Source: Pseudarthrobacter chlorophenolicus A6 (lineage in GTDB: Bacteria > Actinomycetota > Actinomycetes > Actinomycetales > Micrococcaceae). From it: a stretch of DNA of 64,000 nt. A model generated the notes under the pieces. The model worked only from the letters and a program-made list of their open reading frames with translations, had not been told where the DNA came from and made no database searches. Where the stretch lies: assembly GCF_000022025.1 (NCBI RefSeq), contig NC_011879.1, positions 62,001 to 126,000 on the forward strand. The letters run 5' to 3'. Below are positions 39,133 through 47,975 of this stretch, in pieces (the first letter of the stretch is position 1; each line of letters starts with the position of its first letter). Made by a program: the position numbers and the translations under genes.

Positions 39133-40038
39133 ATGACTGTTATCCCCCTGAACCGCCAGCCCAAAGGTGTGCCCGTCGGCGGCCAGTTCGCCGCTACCGC
39201 CCACGCCGAACCCTCCCTGAGCCTCGCGGCCGCAAGCCACGGCCGGCACGCCGCCCCGACCTCCAGCAACCGGCACGTTCCCGAGTCGCTGCGCATGGCG
39301 CACTTCCAGGATGAACGCCTGGTCCCGGACCTGGAGTGGGCCATCGAATGCAGCCTCAAGGGCGATGCCATGGACGCTGACTACTACTGCGAGTCCTTCA
39401 GTGACCACGTCCCGCACCTGCAGGTTGAGGAAGCTTACGGCTACTTCAACAAGGCACGTACTGAAGCCATCAACGGTGAGGACTGGAAGGCCACCATCGC
39501 CGAGGCTGCCGCGGCCGACACAGCCCGCCACCCCGGCGGCGCGCTGAAGGAGGGCTACGTCCCGCCTGTTCTGGAACACCAGCCCGGCTACCAGCAGGGG
39601 ACCCTGACCACCGGATCGAAGTACACCGGCTACCGCAACGCCACAGACATCTGCAAGGACATCCGCGCTGAACTCAAGGCGGCGACCGAGGCCAACTACC
39701 TGCCGGCCGGGCTGAAGTATTCAGTCACCAACGAGAAGTACTCCGGCGGGCAGTCCATCAACGTCAGCATCCAGGGCGTGACGGACGCAGACCGGCTCGA
39801 CCCGACAGAACTGGATCACCGCGGCGACCACAAGCCGATGAAGGAAGCCGTCGAGCTGCAGAAGCGGGTAGAGGCCATCACCAACGCCTACAACCGCACC
39901 AACATCGACAGCCAGTCCGACTACTACAACGTCGCTTACTGGGGCCGCGCAGAAATCGAAACCGACCGTTCCCGCCAGTTCCGTGAAGACGAAGCAGCCA
40001 AGCGCAAAGCCGCCCGCGACGCCAAGCAGACCCGCTAG
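39133..40038 (+). CDS. GGQFAA-tagged polyvalent protein with LPD29-like domain
   Basis: A 301-residue protein started 7 nt after the element variant. Residues 8-32 are the tag (RQPKGVPVGGQFAATAHAEP, then SLSL). Residues about 155-225 (YTGYRNATDICKDIRAELKAATEA...LKYSVTNEKYSGGQSINVSIQG) match the LPD29 domain found in polyvalent proteins of phages and conjugative elements, which are delivered into recipient cells with the DNA. The C-terminus is basic and helical. This link is the main reason to suspect the tag has a delivery role. Coupled loosely to the next gene, 12 nt away. Confidence 0.7.
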   Translation: MTVIPLNRQPKGVPVGGQFAATAHAEPSLSLAAASHGRHAAPTSSNRHVPESLRMAHFQDERLVPDLEWAIECSLKGDAMDADYYCESFSDHVPHLQVEEAYGYFNKARTEAINGEDWKATIAEAAAADTARHPGGALKEGYVPPVLEHQPGYQQGTLTTGSKYTGYRNATDICKDIRAELKAATEANYLPAGLKYSVTNEKYSGGQSINVSIQGVTDADRLDPTELDHRGDHKPMKEAVELQKRVEAITNAYNRTNIDSQSDYYNVAYWGRAEIETDRSRQFREDEAAKRKAARDAKQTR

Positions 40039-40050
40039 AAGGAACCAGCC

Positions 40051-41472
40051 ATGACCAGCATCATCGCCCGCCAGCCGAAAGGCATTACCGTCGGCGGCCA
40101 GTTCGCCGCCACCGAGCACAGCGAATCCTTCGTGACCCTCGGGCCCCTGGACGGGGGGCATCTGAGCGAAGAGAGCATCCTCGACGCCGTCTCCCGCCAT
40201 GAAGGTCCTGGCGCCGTTCCCGGAGTCCGTCGGCGCATCGCCGAAACCACTACCGAGGGCGGCCGCGAACTGTTCCTGCAGCGCTGCGACGCCCTGTACA
40301 ACCCGGACTCCGAGTACGTCATCGACCGGTCCGTGTACGGGCCAACCCCAGAACACTGCGATGCCCTCGCCGCTCTCGGATACACGTCCGTGAACCAGTT
40401 CTCCCGGGACAGGACGAAGAACTTCCGCGGCGTCGGCTCTCTGATCGACAGCGGGATCGGACCGGAGCGCCTGGAAGTGCTCGGCAAGCTCAGCGCCCAC
40501 GAGAGCCAGTGGTCGGCATGGGAGAAGGCCGCCTACCTGAACTCACCGCTGGAAGACCTGGACGGCGTTGTCGAGAACAAGGACCTGTCCCGGGTCGGGC
40601 AGTACCTGGCCACGGTTGATCTGCTCGGCGATGAGGCGAAGTCCGCGCGGGCCCGCAAGGCGCTGGAGATGAAGATCGGGGACCGGGCCCTGATTGAAGC
40701 GGACGAATACCCGCTCGAAGACCTCGCCGACCTTCGCGACGCTCTGCCGGAAAGCAAGCGCTACCCCGCCAATATCCTCCGGCTCGCCCTCAGGGGGATC
40801 GATGGGCCGCGCCTGCGGACCTACGGCACCAAGGCCTGCGAAACCTACACCGGCCGGCAACTCGACGAAGCGCTGGTTGCCCCTAAAACCATTCGGTCCT
40901 TCCTCGCCGCAGGCTTCGATCCAAGGCTTGATGATATGAAGGTCCTGCGAGACGCAGGCTACACCTCCGGTAACGACCTGAAGGCAGCCAGCAAGGTTCT
41001 GCGGACCACCGATGTGAAGGTCCTGGCGGAGGCGCGGAAACACGCGACAGGCGCGCAGATGGCCACCTTCGCCGCGAACACCCGCGATCAACTCCGCTTC
41101 GATGACCCCCAGGCGATCGGCCGACTGACCAAACTCGGGATCGACAGCCCCGACCAGCTGCGGCCCTGGGCCGCGTCCATCCATGCGCGGGCCAACACCT
41201 TCATCGACCGGGACCAGAGCGTCCTGGCCATCTACGCCGACATCATCAAGGCTGGCGTCACCCCGGAACGTCTTGGTGCGCTGACCCGCGCCGGAATCCC
41301 CGTCACAGAGGCCGCCAAGCACAAGGACACCAAAGACCCGTGGGCCGCCGGCCAGAAGTACCGCGCCGCATGGGATGCCGACCAGGCCAGCAAGGCCGCC
41401 CGCCACTGGGTGAACGAACCCGCACAGTGGGCCTTCACGGAAGAGAACTACCTCGACGGAGTGACTGAATGA
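40051..41472 (+). CDS. GGQFAA-tagged large hypothetical protein
   Basis: A 473-residue protein, ATG after AAGGAACC. Residues 7-31 are the tag (RQPKGITVGGQFAATEHSES, then FVTLG). The rest consists of short helical repeats with a recurrent G-Y/F/I-x-S/T pattern (LAALGYTSVNQFS, LIDSGIGPERLEVLGKL, FLAAGFDPRLDDMKVLRDAGYTSGNDL, LTKLGIDSPDQLRPW, LTRAGIPVTEA), suggesting an alpha-solenoid of about ten units. Its stop overlaps the next gene. Function unknown; a scaffold or effector is possible. Confidence 0.7.
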   Translation: MTSIIARQPKGITVGGQFAATEHSESFVTLGPLDGGHLSEESILDAVSRHEGPGAVPGVRRRIAETTTEGGRELFLQRCDALYNPDSEYVIDRSVYGPTPEHCDALAALGYTSVNQFSRDRTKNFRGVGSLIDSGIGPERLEVLGKLSAHESQWSAWEKAAYLNSPLEDLDGVVENKDLSRVGQYLATVDLLGDEAKSARARKALEMKIGDRALIEADEYPLEDLADLRDALPESKRYPANILRLALRGIDGPRLRTYGTKACETYTGRQLDEALVAPKTIRSFLAAGFDPRLDDMKVLRDAGYTSGNDLKAASKVLRTTDVKVLAEARKHATGAQMATFAANTRDQLRFDDPQAIGRLTKLGIDSPDQLRPWAASIHARANTFIDRDQSVLAIYADIIKAGVTPERLGALTRAGIPVTEAAKHKDTKDPWAAGQKYRAAWDADQASKAARHWVNEPAQWAFTEENYLDGVTE

Positions 41473-42446
41473 GCCCCGTAACATCCCGTATCCCGGCAGA
41501 GCACCAGCTGCGCGTCACCACACTGAACATCAACCACGCCCCCGATGAACTTGAGCGCCGGACCGGTCTCGCCTGCGACGAACTCAGCGCCCTCCTCCCT
41601 GCAGTTCTGTGTCTACAGGAGGTCCGGTTCGAAGTGGACGGGGGCTCATTCCAGCTGGACACCATTGCGGCGGAAACAGGCCTTGCCGTCGTCTCCGCCC
41701 GGGCCCAGCATCCCACCCGCGACGGGGCCCTGTCCGGGAACGCGATCCTGTCCCACCTCCCCGCAATCGAGGCAGGTTCCATTGTTCTGGGCACGCCGGA
41801 CTGCCAGCTCACCCGCGCCGACTACGCGGTCCTTGAGGCAACCACTGGCCAAACGCTCATTGTCGTCTCGGCCCACCTGGCCTGGGGCGGTGACCAGGAA
41901 GGCACCCGCCTCATCCAGATGACAGCCATCGACAACCGGGTACGGACCCTCATGGGCCGCTACCAGGACCAGAACCCCGTCGCCATCCTCGCCGGCGACT
42001 TCAACACTCTCCCAACCAGTGACACCAACCGGTACCTCAACGGCCAGGGCACCGGTGCCAACGACGGCTACACCTTCTGGACCGAAGCGTTCGCCGTGGT
42101 CGGCAACCCCGAGGAGGCGGCCACCGTCGCCGCCGGCAACTACTGGGCACAGCAGACCGCCCGCAGCGTCGGTATCGAATTCCCCGAAATGCTCCCCGAC
42201 CGCCGCATCGACTACGTCTGGACCTACGGCTGGGCGTACGGCAGGCCCGGGTGCCCGGTGGCCATGCAGCGCTCCTTCACGGACACGACCCGCTACGGCT
42301 ACCCGGCCTCAGACCACTACGGGCTCACCGTCGACTTCTGGATGCCACCGGTCCTTGCCCAGGTCCCCGCTGTGCTGGCCAGTGCCAGCGATGACTCATT
42401 GATAGGCCGGCTTCTGCTGCTGGAAGAGGCAAAGATGCCGGCGTAA
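41469..42446 (+). CDS. endonuclease/exonuclease/phosphatase (EEP) family protein
   Basis: A 325-residue enzyme of the DNase I-like fold: TTLNINHAP (residues about 18-26), LQEVRFE with the metal Glu, SAHLAWGGDQEG, AGDFNTLP with the catalytic Asp-Asn, IDYVWTYG and the final SDHYGLTVD with the catalytic His. The family hydrolyses phosphodiesters of DNA, RNA or phospholipids. Start ATGA overlaps the stop of the tagged gene, so the two are co-made. Substrate unknown; a nuclease acting with the tagged protein is plausible. Confidence 0.85.
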   Translation: MSPVTSRIPAEHQLRVTTLNINHAPDELERRTGLACDELSALLPAVLCLQEVRFEVDGGSFQLDTIAAETGLAVVSARAQHPTRDGALSGNAILSHLPAIEAGSIVLGTPDCQLTRADYAVLEATTGQTLIVVSAHLAWGGDQEGTRLIQMTAIDNRVRTLMGRYQDQNPVAILAGDFNTLPTSDTNRYLNGQGTGANDGYTFWTEAFAVVGNPEEAATVAAGNYWAQQTARSVGIEFPEMLPDRRIDYVWTYGWAYGRPGCPVAMQRSFTDTTRYGYPASDHYGLTVDFWMPPVLAQVPAVLASASDDSLIGRLLLLEEAKMPA

Positions 42447-42466
42447 GTCGCACTGGACGCAACGCC

Positions 42467-42589
42467 TCAAGGAGCGTCGTGGTCTTCCACCAGGCAGATC
42501 CAGCGGGAGACATCATCGTGATAGAGGAAGAACTCAGGGTCGCCGGCGACGCTGACTCCTTTCCGATATAGGCCCATTTTGAGGTACAC
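42467..42589 (-). CDS. possible 40-residue protein or gene remnant
   Basis: A GTG opens VYLKMGLYRKGVSVAG then EFFLYHDDVSRWICLVEDHDAP, which reads like a genuine small beta protein, but the frame is closed by a TGA 11 codons upstream and there is no ribosome site. It may be the tail of a broken gene. The rest of the 42447-42771 gap holds only the element at 42668. Confidence 0.3.
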   Translation of the reverse strand: MYLKMGLYRKGVSVAGDPEFFLYHDDVSRWICLVEDHDAP

Positions 42590-42667
42590 GTGGGGACCCC
42601 AGAAGCAGCCGGCTCATTCGTGTACCAGCGGCTCGCTCCCGCGCCTACGGCCTGCGTGGACGTTCCC

Positions 42668-42697
42668 GATGACGCTTTTCTGATTCGCCGCACACAT
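42668..42697 (+). promoter_or_regulatory. element promoter (GATGAC-N14-CCGCACACAT)
   Basis: Located 74 nt before the ATG at 42772; the leader ends in an AGGAGCACCCC ribosome site. Confidence 0.55.
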
Positions 42698-42771
42698 GGG
42701 GTGCAACGGGCCCCTGGAGTGTTCACCCACCTCCTCGGGCCCGCACCCAATTTCCCTCCCAGGAGCACCCC

Positions 42772-42966
42772 ATGGCATCGAATGTCCTCACCAACGCCCA
42801 GCTTCTTGAATCGGCGGATGTCATCGCCAGGCTGCGTGAATTTGCCGTCCGCATCGGCGAACGCCACGGCCAGGACGCCCAGGTCCTGACCGCCGGGATG
42901 GTCCAGGCTGTTCTGGATGATGAGCCGGAAAAGCTCGCGGACCTGGAAACGGCGGCCGGCCTGTGA
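42772..42966 (+). CDS. small helical protein upstream of exonuclease
   Basis: A 64-residue acidic helical protein (DVIARLREFAVRIGERHGQDAQVLTAGMVQAVLDDEPEKLADLE). AGGAGC precedes the ATG; the stop overlaps the exonuclease start (GTGA). Likely a partner or modulator of the exonuclease by position only. Confidence 0.6.
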   Translation: MASNVLTNAQLLESADVIARLREFAVRIGERHGQDAQVLTAGMVQAVLDDEPEKLADLETAAGL

Positions 42967-43556
42967 TCCCAGGATTGGACTTCGTCGCCATCGATTTTGA
43001 GCTCGCCAACGCCAAGCACTCATCCATCTGCCAGATCGGACTCGTGAAGGTCCGCGACGGGGTGCTCGGCAAGACCCACACGCATTTCGTGATGCCCCCG
43101 GCAGGCCAGCAGAACTTTGGCCATCGGCAGATTGCCGTGCACGGCATCACCCGGCGCATGATCGACGGTGCCGACGGCTGGGACCTGATGCTGCCACGGC
43201 TTGAGGCCTTCACAGGAGACCTGCCACTGGTGGCCCATAACGTCGTCGCCGAGCGGTCCATGATCCGCCAGACAACTGAAGCGATCGGCCTCACCCCGCC
43301 GCCCTTCACGTTCTACTGCACGCAGCGCGCGGCGCAGCTGCACCTTCCCGGCCAGGAGTCGTACCGGCTCAACATGCTCGTTGAGAGCCTCGGCCTTCCG
43401 CCGCTGCAGCACCACGACGCCGGGGAAGACGCCGCCGCTGCAGCTCACCTGGCCGTCCGTCTCTCGGAGCTGAGCGGGATCTCCGATGTGCACGCGCTCT
43501 TCCCGGCCATGAAGCCATCTCCATCAGCTAACAGGGCATCGAAAAAGTCGGACTGA
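42963..43556 (+). CDS. DEDDh 3'-5' exonuclease (DnaQ-like)
   Basis: A 197-residue enzyme of the DnaQ/epsilon fold. Motif I is FVAIDFEL (Asp11, Glu13), motif II LVAHNVVAERSMI, and motif III HHDAGEDAAAAAHL with the His and Asp of DEDDh. Family members digest single-stranded DNA or RNA ends for proofreading or repair. The GTG start overlaps the upstream stop. Length equals stand-alone epsilon-like exonucleases. Probably cytoplasmic DNA maintenance of the element. Confidence 0.88.
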   Translation: MIPGLDFVAIDFELANAKHSSICQIGLVKVRDGVLGKTHTHFVMPPAGQQNFGHRQIAVHGITRRMIDGADGWDLMLPRLEAFTGDLPLVAHNVVAERSMIRQTTEAIGLTPPPFTFYCTQRAAQLHLPGQESYRLNMLVESLGLPPLQHHDAGEDAAAAAHLAVRLSELSGISDVHALFPAMKPSPSANRASKKSD

Positions 43557-43583
43557 CGGCAGGACGCATCAGCTGTTAGGTCT

Positions 43584-43614
43584 GGAGCAGGCAACCTGAC
43601 CTCGCCGCACACAT
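43584..43614 (+). promoter_or_regulatory. element promoter (GGAGCA-N15-CCGCACACAT)
   Basis: Hexamer one base further out than usual; ends 7 nt before ATGACT at 43622. Confidence 0.6.
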
Positions 43615-43621
43615 TGCTGGC

Positions 43622-44263
43622 ATGACTGCATCCGAAACCCAAACCACCACGGTCGACATCAAGGTCGCCACGCCGCTGCCCTCCAATGTCCTGATGACCC
43701 TTGGGGCGCTGCTGGAAGCCGCCTACCCGGGCGCCGAGCTTGCCACCAACGACGAGCAGTACCGCAACCAGGTGATCTTCCGGATCGATAACGCCAAGCG
43801 GCAGACAGTGGATGACGGGGCGGCGGCGGACTTGCGGCGGGAGCCCAGTGACGACGACGTGGACATCGTCGCCCTCGGGCCTGAGGGCGTCAAGACGCTG
43901 ACCCCGGAGATCATCGGATCGAACTTCCTGCCGGTCATCAAGGCAGCCTTCGAGAAGAACCCTGACGCTGCCAATTACCTCGAGTTCACCCTCATCGACC
44001 CGGAAGACCACCACCGCTACCTGCTGACGTTCTGCCGGTCCGCCCAGCAGACCCCTCATGAGCTGCGGCTGAAGGCAGAGCAGGAGCTGACCGAAGCCCG
44101 CGCCAAGATCCACCGCGAGTACGCCGCCACGATTTATGGCCTGATCGGCCACACCCGCGCCGGACGGCCGGATACGTACGAGGCTGGGGTGAAGGCGGCG
44201 CTGGACGCTGTCCGGCAGCTCGGCTTCCCCTATAGCGATGATTCCTCGGACGGCGAGGACTGA
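43622..44263 (+). CDS. hypothetical protein
   Basis: A 213-residue soluble protein with a leaderless start 7 nt after the element. It has an acidic middle (EPSDDDVDIVALGPEGVKTLTPEIIG), a helical Glu-rich segment (HELRLKAEQELTEARAKIHREYAA) and an acidic end. No recognised domain. Its stop overlaps the ATG of the protease gene (TGATG). Confidence 0.6.
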   Translation: MTASETQTTTVDIKVATPLPSNVLMTLGALLEAAYPGAELATNDEQYRNQVIFRIDNAKRQTVDDGAAADLRREPSDDDVDIVALGPEGVKTLTPEIIGSNFLPVIKAAFEKNPDAANYLEFTLIDPEDHHRYLLTFCRSAQQTPHELRLKAEQELTEARAKIHREYAATIYGLIGHTRAGRPDTYEAGVKAALDAVRQLGFPYSDDSSDGED

Positions 44264-45507
44264 TGAATGACAGGTCCGCCGAAACCAGCGATCCGCCCCT
44301 GACCCGCCGGGAACTTCGGCGGCGGGAAGAGGCTGCACGGGGCGCTCAGGAGGCCCCGAAAGCCGCCCAGGATGAACTGCCGCCCGCCGGGCCGCAGGTG
44401 CCGGCAGAGACCGCCCGGCAGCCGCGCAGCTCGCCTTCGGGTCGTGTGCCGCAGCGGGCGATCGATGAAGCAGCAGGGGTCACGCCGCCGGACACCGCCG
44501 GGCGCTCCGCAGCGCCCGGGTACGACTGGGAAGATGCAGGGACGGGTACCGCCTACGTTCGTCCCCCTGTTCGCCATCCGTCCCGGGCCAAACGGTTCTT
44601 CCGCGGCATCGGACAGTTCTTCAGAGGGCTGTGGGGCTTCACCAAGTTCGTCGTCCTGACCGGTGTTCTCGTCGCCGCCGGATGGTTCGCCCTCACCCAC
44701 TTTGCGCCCGGCTTCACCGCCGACACCGTCCGACTGCTCGCCTCCCACGGCATCACCGACCCGTTCAGCGGGGTCTTCCCCGAGGCCCAAGGAGCGACCA
44801 GCCGGACCGGGACCGGGTCGCCGCCGCCAGGGACGGGGGCTTCGGACCATCCCTTGGGGGTTCCGGTGCCCACCGCAGCGAACAGCAACTCCTATGCGTT
44901 CCTGCGCGCAGGGACCGACCAGCCCTTCGTCTCCTACGACCCATGCAGGCCCATCCACTACGTCATCCGTACAGACAACGCCCCCGCTGGCGGCGGCCAG
45001 GCCGTCACCGAAGCCGTCGCCGCGGTATCCCGTGCCACCGGCTTCGTCTTCATCAACGACGGCGTGACCTCAGAGACCCCCGCACTGGACCGTCCTGCCT
45101 ACCAGCGCGAGCGATACGGGGACCGGTGGGCTCCTGTGCTGTTCGCCTGGGAAACAACGCAGGAAGAGCCCCAGTTCACCGAGGACTGGACGCCCGGCTC
45201 CAGCACGATCCTCGGCCTTGGAGGAAGCATCGGCGTGACCGTCGATGGCAGCGAATCCGCTTACGTCACCGGCCAGGTCCGCCTGAATGCGGCCGCGCTC
45301 GGCACTATTTCCCAGGGCCCGGATGGCCACACGAGACTCCGTGCAGTCGTCCAGCACGAGCTCGCGCACGTCGTCGGCCTGGACCACGTCCCAGACCCGG
45401 CCCAGCTGATGGCCGCCAGGATGTCCGGCCGTATCACCGACTTCGCAGCAGGAGACCTGACGGGACTGGCCGTGCTCGGGAAAGGTAAGTGCCGGCCCGC
45501 TCTATGA
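44263..45507 (+). CDS. membrane-anchored matrixin-like metalloprotease
   Basis: A 414-residue protein. A disordered Pro/Ala-rich cytoplasmic start with the PLTRRELRRREE motif leads to one membrane helix near residues 127-148 (GFTKFVVLTGVLVAAGWFAL). The outer domain carries the zinc motif HELAHVVGLDH at residues 365-375 with the downstream Met of PAQLMAARMS, as in matrixins and other metzincins. It probably cuts or modifies exported proteins outside the membrane. Coupled to the preceding hypothetical gene; its stop overlaps the convergent gene by six bases. Confidence 0.8.
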   Translation: MNDRSAETSDPPLTRRELRRREEAARGAQEAPKAAQDELPPAGPQVPAETARQPRSSPSGRVPQRAIDEAAGVTPPDTAGRSAAPGYDWEDAGTGTAYVRPPVRHPSRAKRFFRGIGQFFRGLWGFTKFVVLTGVLVAAGWFALTHFAPGFTADTVRLLASHGITDPFSGVFPEAQGATSRTGTGSPPPGTGASDHPLGVPVPTAANSNSYAFLRAGTDQPFVSYDPCRPIHYVIRTDNAPAGGGQAVTEAVAAVSRATGFVFINDGVTSETPALDRPAYQRERYGDRWAPVLFAWETTQEEPQFTEDWTPGSSTILGLGGSIGVTVDGSESAYVTGQVRLNAAALGTISQGPDGHTRLRAVVQHELAHVVGLDHVPDPAQLMAARMSGRITDFAAGDLTGLAVLGKGKCRPAL

Positions 45508-46164
45508 TCTCGCTACGGCAGGAACAGTCCGGCCCTCGATGAAGGACCGCAGAGCCGCCGGCGGCAAAATGATGTCACGTTTTGTCGCCACGTTGACGTT
45601 CAGGCCGCCAATATCGTCGTGGATGGATACGCGGGCCAGGGCCACGCCGCGGGTGTGCAGCGCGTAAGCATCTTTGAGCGCGTCATAAATCGCACGCTGC
45701 TTCCAGCGGGAAGGTCCGAGCGGTCCAAGGGCTCCCTCCTGGTCCGATCCTCCGAACATCCGGTCCGAGAATTGATTGGCCCATTTCCCGCCGTGACTGC
45801 CTGCCCGCAGGCACATTCCCTCCATCCGCACGGCATAGCGTCCATAGGCCTCGGACCACGGCAGGTGCCTGGACCAAGGAGTGGCGAGGGAGAGGGTCCT
45901 GTACCTGTTGAAATGCAGGTCCTCATCGAATTCGATCAGCAGCTCGTCCGCCTGCATATCCCAGTGCTGAGGTGCCAGCCTCGGTTCGCCAGGAACGCCC
46001 CCTAGTTCTCGGAAGATGACCATCATCATGTCAACGGTTGCAGCAGGAAGATCCTTCGTTGTTGCCCACGGGACCTGGGCCTTCTTCGGCTTCCACACCA
46101 CGCTGTAGCCCGCCGCCTCCAGGGACTTCTTGAAGGACCTGGCGCGATTCTCTCTAGTGGCCAT
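45502..46164 (-). CDS. conserved hypothetical protein
   Basis: A 220-residue protein; ATG after GGATAGGATG. It starts with a basic helix (TRENRARSFKKSLEAAGYSVVWKPKKAQVP), then conserved aromatic stretches (FDEDLHFNRYRTLSLATPW, RYAVRMEGMCLRAGSHGGKWANQFSDRMFGG, PSRWKQRAIYDALKDAYAL). The Trp-Asn and Arg-Trp-Lys-Gln segments look like an active or binding site, and similar sequences occur in phage and plasmid genomes, but I cannot name the family. Confidence 0.65.
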   Translation of the reverse strand: MATRENRARSFKKSLEAAGYSVVWKPKKAQVPWATTKDLPAATVDMMMVIFRELGGVPGEPRLAPQHWDMQADELLIEFDEDLHFNRYRTLSLATPWSRHLPWSEAYGRYAVRMEGMCLRAGSHGGKWANQFSDRMFGGSDQEGALGPLGPSRWKQRAIYDALKDAYALHTRGVALARVSIHDDIGGLNVNVATKRDIILPPAALRSFIEGRTVPAVARS

Positions 46165-46185
46165 GCTGCATCCTATCCACCTGCC

Positions 46186-46215
46186 GGGCACGGCTACCGG
46201 GCGGTCCGCACACAT
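46186..46215 (+). promoter_or_regulatory. element promoter (GGGCAC-N14-CCGCACACAT)
   Basis: Ends 7 nt before ATGACA at 46223. Confidence 0.6.
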
Positions 46216-46222
46216 GGCCTGC

Positions 46223-46684
46223 ATGACAACCCTGGACGAAACTTACATGCTCAAGCATCCTGTTCGGCACCGGATCACCCGTCTGGACACCCCCGAGTCC
46301 GTCCACTACTACGGGCGCACCTACGACAATTACCCCACGCCCGATGGGACTTTCGAGCTGCCCTCGAAGGAGGACTACGTCCGCCGGTTCTCCCGGCCCG
46401 AAGACACCTACCTTGTTGAGGTCCTCGACAACGACGGCAATCCGACCCGGGAATTCGACCTGCTCAACGAGGAAGAATTCCGGGAACGCCTCACACCCCA
46501 CGAGGAGCCGCACTTCGAGTACGGGGTATGGTTCAAGCCGCGGCGGAACGATGTCGTGGAGCATGGCACCTTGGAAGCCGCGCAGGCGGCCCTTGACGAA
46601 TTGCCGGTACTGAAGGACTCCGGTGACTACGCCATCGTCAGTCGCCTGGCCTACGAGCCGGGCAACTGGGAAGAGGTCGGGTAG
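46223..46684 (+). CDS. hypothetical acidic protein
   Basis: A 153-residue acidic soluble protein with a leaderless start 7 nt after the element. Many Asp/Glu and aromatic residues (VHYYGRTYDNYPTPDGTFELPSKEDYV). Strand-helix alternation suggests a small alpha/beta fold. It is divergent from the gene ending at 46164. Function unknown. Confidence 0.6.
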   Translation: MTTLDETYMLKHPVRHRITRLDTPESVHYYGRTYDNYPTPDGTFELPSKEDYVRRFSRPEDTYLVEVLDNDGNPTREFDLLNEEEFRERLTPHEEPHFEYGVWFKPRRNDVVEHGTLEAAQAALDELPVLKDSGDYAIVSRLAYEPGNWEEVG

Positions 46685-46719
46685 TCGGAGAGAGCCCTGT
46701 GCCGTCGCCCCAGTCGGAT

Positions 46720-46749
46720 GCGCACAGCTGTCCTGCGTGCCGCACACAT
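46720..46749 (+). promoter_or_regulatory. element promoter (GCGCAC-N14-CCGCACACAT)
   Basis: Ends 7 nt before ATG at 46757; the hexamer is weak. Confidence 0.5.
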
Positions 46750-46756
46750 TGGCTGC

Positions 46757-47071
46757 ATGGAAAAGACTCCGATTTTCATCACCGTCCGCAGCGACGGCGT
46801 CACTGAAATCAGCGGCTACCCCGATGGCTTCCCCGTCGACGGCGACGCCCTGCATTCCCGCGCCGCCGTCCGTAAACGCGCCGAGGCGCTGATCATGGCC
46901 GACCCGACTGTTCTGGCCACGGCCCGCACCTGGCTTGGTGGTCCTCTGGACCCGAACGACGCCGAGCTGCCCCCTGCCGAAGTGGCCCGACTCGTGTCCC
47001 AGCTTCACCCCGGCGGCGCGGGCCGCTTCATCGCCGTCGAACCCACCCTCCGAAAGGCTGTGCCCGCATGA
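46757..47071 (+). CDS. small hypothetical protein
   Basis: A 104-residue protein with a leaderless start 7 nt after the element. It starts with a strand pair (IFITVRSDGVTEISGYPDGF) and goes on as helices (LHSRAAVRKRAEALIMADPTVLATARTWLGG). First gene of a short operon whose members overlap (ATGA with the next). Function unknown. Confidence 0.6.
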   Translation: MEKTPIFITVRSDGVTEISGYPDGFPVDGDALHSRAAVRKRAEALIMADPTVLATARTWLGGPLDPNDAELPPAEVARLVSQLHPGGAGRFIAVEPTLRKAVPA

Positions 47072-47361
47072 TCGCCAAGTACCGCACGTACCGCGCCACA
47101 ATCCATGCCGACGGCGTCAAACCCCTGACCTTCACCGAATGGATCCTGGGACGTATAGCCGGCCGCCTGCTGGTCACTGTGGCCACCATGTCCGCCAAGC
47201 GCAAAGACTTCGCATCGCTGAACAGTGCCCTGCTCACCGTCTGGGCCGGAAACCGCAGCGATCGCAGTCAGTCACTGATAACCGAGGTTTCCCCGGGCGA
47301 GCTGCGCCAGGCCATCAAGGAAGGACGGCTCCGCCTTGTCCTCGACCCGAAGGCCCCGTAG
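47068..47361 (+). CDS. small basic protein with PGELRQA motif
   Basis: A 97-residue basic protein overlapping the previous stop. It ends SPGELRQAIKEGRLRLVLDPKAP, similar to QPGDLDRALRDGRVTLSIGL in the next gene, so the two share a short C-terminal or central module. The N-terminus is basic and hydrophobic (GRIAGRLLVTVATMSAKRKDFASLN). Function unknown. Confidence 0.55.
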   Translation: MIAKYRTYRATIHADGVKPLTFTEWILGRIAGRLLVTVATMSAKRKDFASLNSALLTVWAGNRSDRSQSLITEVSPGELRQAIKEGRLRLVLDPKAP

Positions 47362-47413
47362 CCGCCGCCGAACCCTCTCCGCCATCGCCCGGAGGGGGAG
47401 GGACATCGTTTCC

Positions 47414-47581
47414 ATGAACCGGGCCCTGGCGGTTGCTGTCCGGCACCAGCTGGACTCCGGGGCACTGCAACCCGGCGATCTTGACCGCGCTCTTCGCGAT
47501 GGCCGCGTCACCCTCAGCATCGGCCTCAAGCACGCGAACGGGGAGACCGACGGACCCGACCGCACACATGAGGGGCAGTAA
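47414..47581 (+). CDS. small protein sharing the PGxLxxAxxxGR module
   Basis: A 55-residue protein starting at an ATG 12 nt after a GGAGGGGGAGG site. MNRALAVAVRHQLDSGALQPGDLDRALRDGRVTLSIGL repeats the module at the end of the preceding gene. Its last codons contain the element promoter for the DUF3846 gene. Small size lowers confidence. Confidence 0.5.
   Translation: MNRALAVAVRHQLDSGALQPGDLDRALRDGRVTLSIGLKHANGETDGPDRTHEGQ
47540..47569 (+). promoter_or_regulatory. element promoter (GGGGAG-N14-CCGCACACAT)
   Basis: Lies inside the end of the 55-residue gene and 37 nt before the DUF3846 gene, whose AGGAGC site it would transcribe. Confidence 0.55.
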
Positions 47582-47606
47582 CCGCCGCCCATCATAGGAG
47601 CACGCC

Positions 47607-47975
47607 ATGCAGGCAGCCATCATCCCCGCTGACAGGACCCAGCCGATCCGCTTCGAAGAGATCACTCCCGATCTGGAAACCCTGCAGTCCCTGGCCGGCG
47701 GAGACATCCAGCTCGTCGGACTCCGCCCGTATTCGATGAACATGTACCTGAACGAGAACGGCAAGCTTGAAGCGCTTCCGGCCAACCCGCGGGCGACCGT
47801 GCTGTGCCACTGGTCAGAAGCAATCCGCGCCGACGACTTCATCTGCGGGGACGCCATCATCCTCGGCCCCATCGACGACGACGGCGAAGAGACCGGACTT
47901 AGGGACGTGCAGGTGGACTGGCTGCGGCGCTTCGAGGCCGAAAACTCCGCACCCGCCGCCACGGAGCAACAGTGA
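47607..47975 (+). CDS. DUF3846 family protein
   Basis: A 122-residue protein with the pattern of DUF3846, which is frequent in plasmids and phages: an N-terminal IIPADR segment, LETLQSLAGGDIQLV, MYLNENGKLEALPANPRAT, and a C-terminal DFICGDAIILGPIDDDGEE. An AGGAGCACGCC site precedes the ATG. Function unknown for the family. It is coupled to the next gene by a GTGA overlap. Confidence 0.75.
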   Translation: MQAAIIPADRTQPIRFEEITPDLETLQSLAGGDIQLVGLRPYSMNMYLNENGKLEALPANPRATVLCHWSEAIRADDFICGDAIILGPIDDDGEETGLRDVQVDWLRRFEAENSAPAATEQQ